Below are positions 60,940 to 64,000 of a stretch of 64,000 nt of DNA, piece by piece. This stretch comes from Saprospiraceae bacterium. GTDB taxonomy: Bacteria > Bacteroidota > Bacteroidia > Chitinophagales > Saprospiraceae. The stretch's first letter is position 1. Every line of letters starts with the position of its first letter. The stretch spans positions 162,575-226,574 of the forward strand of contig JABAQQ010000036.1 of assembly GCA_019187225.1 (NCBI GenBank), read 5' to 3'. The notes under the pieces were generated by a model, which saw only the letters and a list, made by a program, of their open reading frames with translations, did no database searches and was not told where the DNA came from. The position numbers were made by a program, and so were the translations under genes.

Positions 60940-61728
60940 ATGAAAAAATTGCTTTTTCCGAATCTTCTACTTTGCCTCGGCTCCTTCTTTTTGTTTTCTT
61001 CCTGCAAAGAGAATGAACCTGATTTGCCTTCCTGCACGGACATACACTGGAATTACGACAACAGTACCGGGGAAGGGCCGGACCATTGGGGCGAACTTTG
61101 TGTAGATTATACCGAATGTGGCGGCGCCGTTCAATCGCCCATCAACATCGCAGGAGCCAATGATGATGCCTCATTGAAAGCGCTCGAAGAAGTCTTCTCA
61201 AATACGGGTACGCACATCGTCAACAACGGCCACACGATTCAATTCAACGCCGATGCAGGCACAACGCTGACCTATGAGGGGGCGACTTATAACCTCCTTC
61301 AATTCCATACCCACACCCCGAGCGAGCACACTGTCAACGGTGTATCTTATCCCATGGAAGTTCACTTCGTGCATAAAAACGACGCTACCGGGCAACTATC
61401 GGTCATCGGCGTGTTGGTCAGTGAAGGTGCAGACAATGCCTTTTTGGAACAATTCATTCACCATCTGCCCACCACAGCAGATGCCAAATATGACGATGCG
61501 GCACTTGTATACAGCATCGAAGACTTTATGCCTGCCAATAAAAGTTACTTCACTTACAACGGTTCGCTGACTACCCCACCCTGCTCCGAAATTGTCATCT
61601 GGTTGGTACTCGAAACCCCCGTCGAGGCTTCCCACGAACAAATCGAAGAAATTCACGCCCTGGAACACAGCAACAACCGCCCCGTTCAGGATTTGCACGG
61701 ACGCACACTGAAGCGGTACCACATGTGA
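60940..61728 (+). CDS. Alpha-class carbonic anhydrase, lipoprotein
   Basis: A 262-residue alpha carbonic anhydrase with a lipobox (SFFLFSSCKEN). Zinc ligands are the two His of LLQFHTHTPSEH and the His of PMEVHFVHKN. Other signatures are WNYDNSTGEGPDHWGEL, GGAVQSPINI and FTYNGSLTTPPCSEIVIWLV. It hydrates CO2 in the periplasm or on the membrane. The catalytic core is complete. A terminator follows. The regulator and the small membrane protein upstream may be linked. Confidence 0.95.
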   Translation: MKKLLFPNLLLCLGSFFLFSSCKENEPDLPSCTDIHWNYDNSTGEGPDHWGELCVDYTECGGAVQSPINIAGANDDASLKALEEVFSNTGTHIVNNGHTIQFNADAGTTLTYEGATYNLLQFHTHTPSEHTVNGVSYPMEVHFVHKNDATGQLSVIGVLVSEGADNAFLEQFIHHLPTTADAKYDDAALVYSIEDFMPANKSYFTYNGSLTTPPCSEIVIWLVLETPVEASHEQIEEIHALEHSNNRPVQDLHGRTLKRYHM

Positions 61729-61773
61729 TTCGGGCACATTTTATAAACTGATATATTCGGATGGAATATTCTA

Positions 61774-61809
61774 TGAGTCACCCAAATTCCGGGGTGGCTC
61801 ATTTTTTTT
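61774..61809 (+). terminator. Intrinsic terminator of the carbonic anhydrase gene
   Basis: TGAGTCACCC, 7-base loop, GGGTGGCTCA, then eight T. The stem resembles the outer arm of the element at 31861-31998, which contains the same TGAGTCACCC. Confidence 0.85.
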
Positions 61810-61821
61810 ATTCTGAAAAAC

Positions 61822-61962
61822 TCACATAAAAATTTCGGCGACTGGCAGCTCCAACCCCAGCACTTCATCGCGTGCCACGTCGTTTTCATTGAAAAATTCG
61901 TACCTCCCGGGTGTTGAATAAACCGCCACACCACCCATGTTGGGAATGATGGTCAAGCAGTT
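61822..61962 (-). pseudogene. Uma2-like (DUF820) endonuclease C-terminal remnant
   Basis: After the terminator, on the minus strand, GGVAVYSTPGRYEFFNENDV and ARDEVLGLELPVAEIF resemble the end of Uma2-family putative restriction endonucleases (a strand, a gap, then a GLEL.L..LF end). Nothing upstream encodes the rest of the domain, because the methyltransferase stop lies there. Probably a decayed fragment. Confidence 0.45.
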
Positions 61963-62792
61963 TTTTTCTGCAACACTACCCCTTTCCCCACGCTCCGCCC
62001 CGTCCAGCCGAACAGCAGTTTGTCGAGCCACAAAATGGAGTCGGTGATAAAAACCAGCGCCGGTTCTTTGGTGGAAGAAGGCCGCACCGTCAGCGCCGAC
62101 CCCGAGTCCGCAGTCACGTTGCGGGCGTTCTTCTTAAAAATACTTTGCGCGATCCCCGTCCAGTACATTTCCAGCAAACCGACCAAGTGCCGGCTGAGTC
62201 CCCGGAACTCGACGATCTCGAATCCGGTCTCCGTCGCCCATTTTTTAAAATCCTCCGAACCGATGAGGTACTCGTGGCCGAAAGCGTAGGCGCCCTGCGA
62301 GATGGCGTACTCGCGGCTGCCGTCGCCGCGTGTGAGTTGCCAGATGCGGTTCACGGGATCGTAGGTGACGGGGAATTCGCGGCTGGGAAAGGTCATGATC
62401 GCCACGCCGCCGGGTTTGAGCACGCGGTACATTTCGCGGATCATTTGCGCGGGCTGCCCCACGTGTTCGATGACCTCGCAACTCACAATGAGGTCGAAGT
62501 GATTGTCCGGGTAAGTCAGTGCGAGGGCGTTGTTGGCTTCGTAGCGCAGGTTCGGCACGTCCTTGTTCAGCGCGCGGGCATGGGCGAGGTCTTCTTCGTT
62601 CACGTCGCAGCCGATGAGTTCGGTGCAGTACGCGGCGATCATGCGGTCGTAGTCGCCTTCGCCGGTGCCGAGGTTGAGGGCACGGTAAGGGATTGGGGAT
62701 TGGGGATTGGGGATTGGAACGTACTTCTTCAGCCGCTCCCGGACGAAGCGGTAGCGGTTGCGGAAGGTGGGGAAGAGGAGTTTGAAGTTCAT
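61953..62792 (-). CDS. SAM-dependent methyltransferase
   Basis: A 279-residue class I methyltransferase. Motif I is ALNLGTGEGDYDRMIA, then GCDVNEEDLAHARAL, HFDLIVSCEVIEHVGQP and MYRVLKPGGVAIMTFPS. It resembles the Methyltransf_11/23 type that modifies small molecules or lipids. A short heptamer array codes for residues between the first helix and motif I (62689-62716). The C-terminal part (ITDSILWLDKLLFGWTG) is variable. The substrate is unknown. Confidence 0.8.
   Translation of the reverse strand: MNFKLLFPTFRNRYRFVRERLKKYVPIPNPQSPIPYRALNLGTGEGDYDRMIAAYCTELIGCDVNEEDLAHARALNKDVPNLRYEANNALALTYPDNHFDLIVSCEVIEHVGQPAQMIREMYRVLKPGGVAIMTFPSREFPVTYDPVNRIWQLTRGDGSREYAISQGAYAFGHEYLIGSEDFKKWATETGFEIVEFRGLSRHLVGLLEMYWTGIAQSIFKKNARNVTADSGSALTVRPSSTKEPALVFITDSILWLDKLLFGWTGRSVGKGVVLQKKTA
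62689..62716. repeat. GGGATTG heptamer array inside the methyltransferase gene
   Basis: Four perfect GGGATTG units in a row. Read in the gene they add an Ile/Pro/Asn/Gln-rich stretch just before motif I. It is the complementary permutation of the CCCCAAT array at 18271-18319. Confidence 0.9.
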
Positions 62793-63079
62793 TTACTAAA
62801 AAGTACCAAATTAAATACAGCAGGACAAGGGCAAAGATAAGGCAAGGGATTTGGTATACCTCGTGTCGTCAAGTTTTCAACATCAGGGTGTGCGATGTTT
62901 ACTGTACATTTGGAGTTTAGCAGACACTTTCCCCAAACTTGGCTATACAAGGAAGAAATGTCCCCTCGTTACGAACAGGTTGGAAATAATTTGTATGTTT
63001 GCGTATGCGTTGGAAGTGATTTTTCCTCCTTTCCAAGCCCAGTTTTGAAACTCCGAGTTCAACAAAAGCCAGGTAAATT
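62793..63079. promoter_or_regulatory. Intergenic region with a -7 element for the next lipoprotein
   Basis: No gene is supported here. TATGTTTG at 62994-63001 matches TAnnTTTG and lies 79 bases before the lipoprotein ATG. No clear -33 element at 19 bases. Confidence 0.35.
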
Positions 63080-63925
63080 ATGAAACATTTATTTATTCTA
63101 TTTTTCGCATCGCTGTTTTCTACGTATTGCAATCTGAAAAACCCCAAGGAACATGAGATTCCTGAAGGTGATATCTTACCAATTGATGGCATTTGGGATA
63201 TGACACTTGTTAACCAGGATGGAAATAAGATAGAATCCAAGAGTAAATTTAAATTTTCCAAAGGGCGGTTAATCGTCGAAGAAATCACAGGATTTGGAGA
63301 TAAATTACTTTTGGACAAAGGCATGGTGTATGCCAAGAATATACGCTTGGCATCGAAGAATACCTATAAAGGTAAATATTATATTACAACAAGTAGGTAC
63401 GACCTATGCGAGTGCGATGTTGAAATTACAGTAAAAAACAATTCTCTTGTGTGTAAAACGAATGCAAAAGAAACTTGTGATGAAGCAGTTCTATTTACTG
63501 AGATTATATTCACAAATCCCGTGCTGGATAACGAGCAAATATTTTATACTGCACATGGCGCATCTTTAAACAATCTTAGAGTGCGAATACTATCGGAAAA
63601 TCGCATAGAGGGAGAAACACAGATTCAAAAAGTTGCATATGGGTCCTCAATTTCTATCGAGAGATCCCGAACAATAAAACGGGAGCTAAGTTTTTCTGAA
63701 ACCAATAAAAAAACATCGGGCACCTCAATCGGCGGAGGATTTAATGCAAGTAATGCGCTTAATATTGAGATTCAAAGAAACATTATGGATGAGATTGAAA
63801 AAAGCATGGGCAAACGTATAGAAGAAGAAGAGACCTATAAAGTAACGGTTAATCTTGATGGTAATGTGAGTACTATACCCGGCGGAAAGTGGTTTGCGAA
63901 AAGCCAGCATAATTTAACTTTGTAG
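63080..63925 (+). CDS. Secreted lipoprotein of unknown function
   Basis: A 281-residue protein with a lipobox-like end (FASLFSTYCNLKN, Cys about residue 17), a beta-rich body (GIWDMTLVNQDGNKIESKSK, YYITTSRYDLCECDVEI) and a polar C-terminus (TVNLDGNVSTIPGGKWF). The gene is AT-rich compared with its neighbours, which suggests a recent origin or transfer. No family is recognised. Confidence 0.6.
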   Translation: MKHLFILFFASLFSTYCNLKNPKEHEIPEGDILPIDGIWDMTLVNQDGNKIESKSKFKFSKGRLIVEEITGFGDKLLLDKGMVYAKNIRLASKNTYKGKYYITTSRYDLCECDVEITVKNNSLVCKTNAKETCDEAVLFTEIIFTNPVLDNEQIFYTAHGASLNNLRVRILSENRIEGETQIQKVAYGSSISIERSRTIKRELSFSETNKKTSGTSIGGGFNASNALNIEIQRNIMDEIEKSMGKRIEEEETYKVTVNLDGNVSTIPGGKWFAKSQHNLTL

Positions 63926-63926
63926 G

Positions 63927-64000
63927 ATGATTCACCTTGATGCTGACACGATTAAACGTCTTCGGGTGCTGCAACGCAAGCACAAGGACAAGCGCGTCTA
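63927..64000 (+). CDS. Start of a possible IS630-type transposase, truncated by window end
   Basis: ATG at 63927 opens a frame to the window end: MIHLDADTIKRLRVLQRKHK, then DKRV. Similar Lys/Arg-rich starts (RLRALQRRHKDRR-like) are seen in IS630-family transposases. Only 24 codons are visible, so the assignment is weak. It begins 2 bases after the stop of the AT-rich lipoprotein. Confidence 0.3.
   Translation, partial: MIHLDADTIKRLRVLQRKHKDKRV

Noticed and set aside
62851-63048. 65-codon frame before the last lipoprotein
   Set aside because: It overlaps the probable promoter and leader and has no coding signal.

Overview
The window looks like a chromosome segment from a Bacteroidota bacterium, most likely of the Saprospiria/Cytophagia type. 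Signs of this are SusC-like TonB receptors with carboxypeptidase-regulatory and plug domains, a type IX secretion sorting domain, carotenoid genes, several matches to the Bacteroidota promoter (TTG or TTTG, about 19 bases, TAnnTTTG), MFP/RND efflux and many lipoproteins. The exact genus cannot be read from the sequence.

Layout. (1) 1-14.8 kb: one codirectional, mostly translationally coupled gene train. It holds a ChrB-domain/AraC fusion regulator (cut by the window edge), a ChrB protein, a TonB-dependent receptor, a LamG-like lipoprotein, a YncE-like beta-propeller, the chromate transporter ChrA, two exported Fe/Mn superoxide dismutases with an unusual active site, and a complete RND efflux system (pump, adaptor, outer-membrane channel). 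An AT-rich patch at about 11.0-12.35 kb carries the second dismutase. (2) 14.8-17.5 kb, minus strand: a membrane polyferredoxin and an FAD/NAD(P) oxidoreductase. (3) 18-31.8 kb: tRNA-Ser, purB, a 2OG-Fe oxygenase, ferredoxin, iscX, a KdsC-like phosphatase, a UbiA prenyltransferase, a thioesterase, a glycosyltransferase, a cold-shock protein, a beta-helix protein with a diheme cytochrome, and folP. (4) 32-49 kb: mutS, an MFS transporter, two GMC oxidoreductases (one with a Tat-exported small subunit), a c-type cytochrome, crtB/crtI, an orphan histidine kinase and a large T9SS-exported protein. (5) 50.2-53.6 kb: a two-gene SIR2-like/EAD11 plus nSTAND1-TM-LRR cassette that looks like an NTP-dependent immune (conflict) system. 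(6) 53.6-64 kb: a second TonB receptor, a DoxX-like protein, an acyl-CoA carboxylase beta subunit, a TPR/HTH regulator, an alpha carbonic anhydrase, a methyltransferase and a hypothetical lipoprotein. The window ends in the first codons of a possible IS630-type transposase.

Two themes stand out. First, between about 18 and 43 kb, and again at 62.7 kb, intergenic spaces are packed with unrelated 7-, 8- and 9-base tandem arrays, often as facing inverted arrays. They end a few bases before start codons (purB, iscX, ubiA, thioesterase, mutS) and even supply codons inside mutS, crtI, the diheme cytochrome and the methyltransferase. The first 14.8 kb has none, which suggests a separate history. Second, nested palindromes (long terminal inverted repeats around an inner palindrome of different sequence) sit at 31.9 and 40.3 kb. 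Several gene remnants (AraC, Uma2-like, a frameshifted secreted protein) show local decay. The most exciting candidate system is the SIR2-like/STAND pair. It has lost the expected SIR2 catalytic residues and carries a very recent 138-base-spaced LRR duplication.
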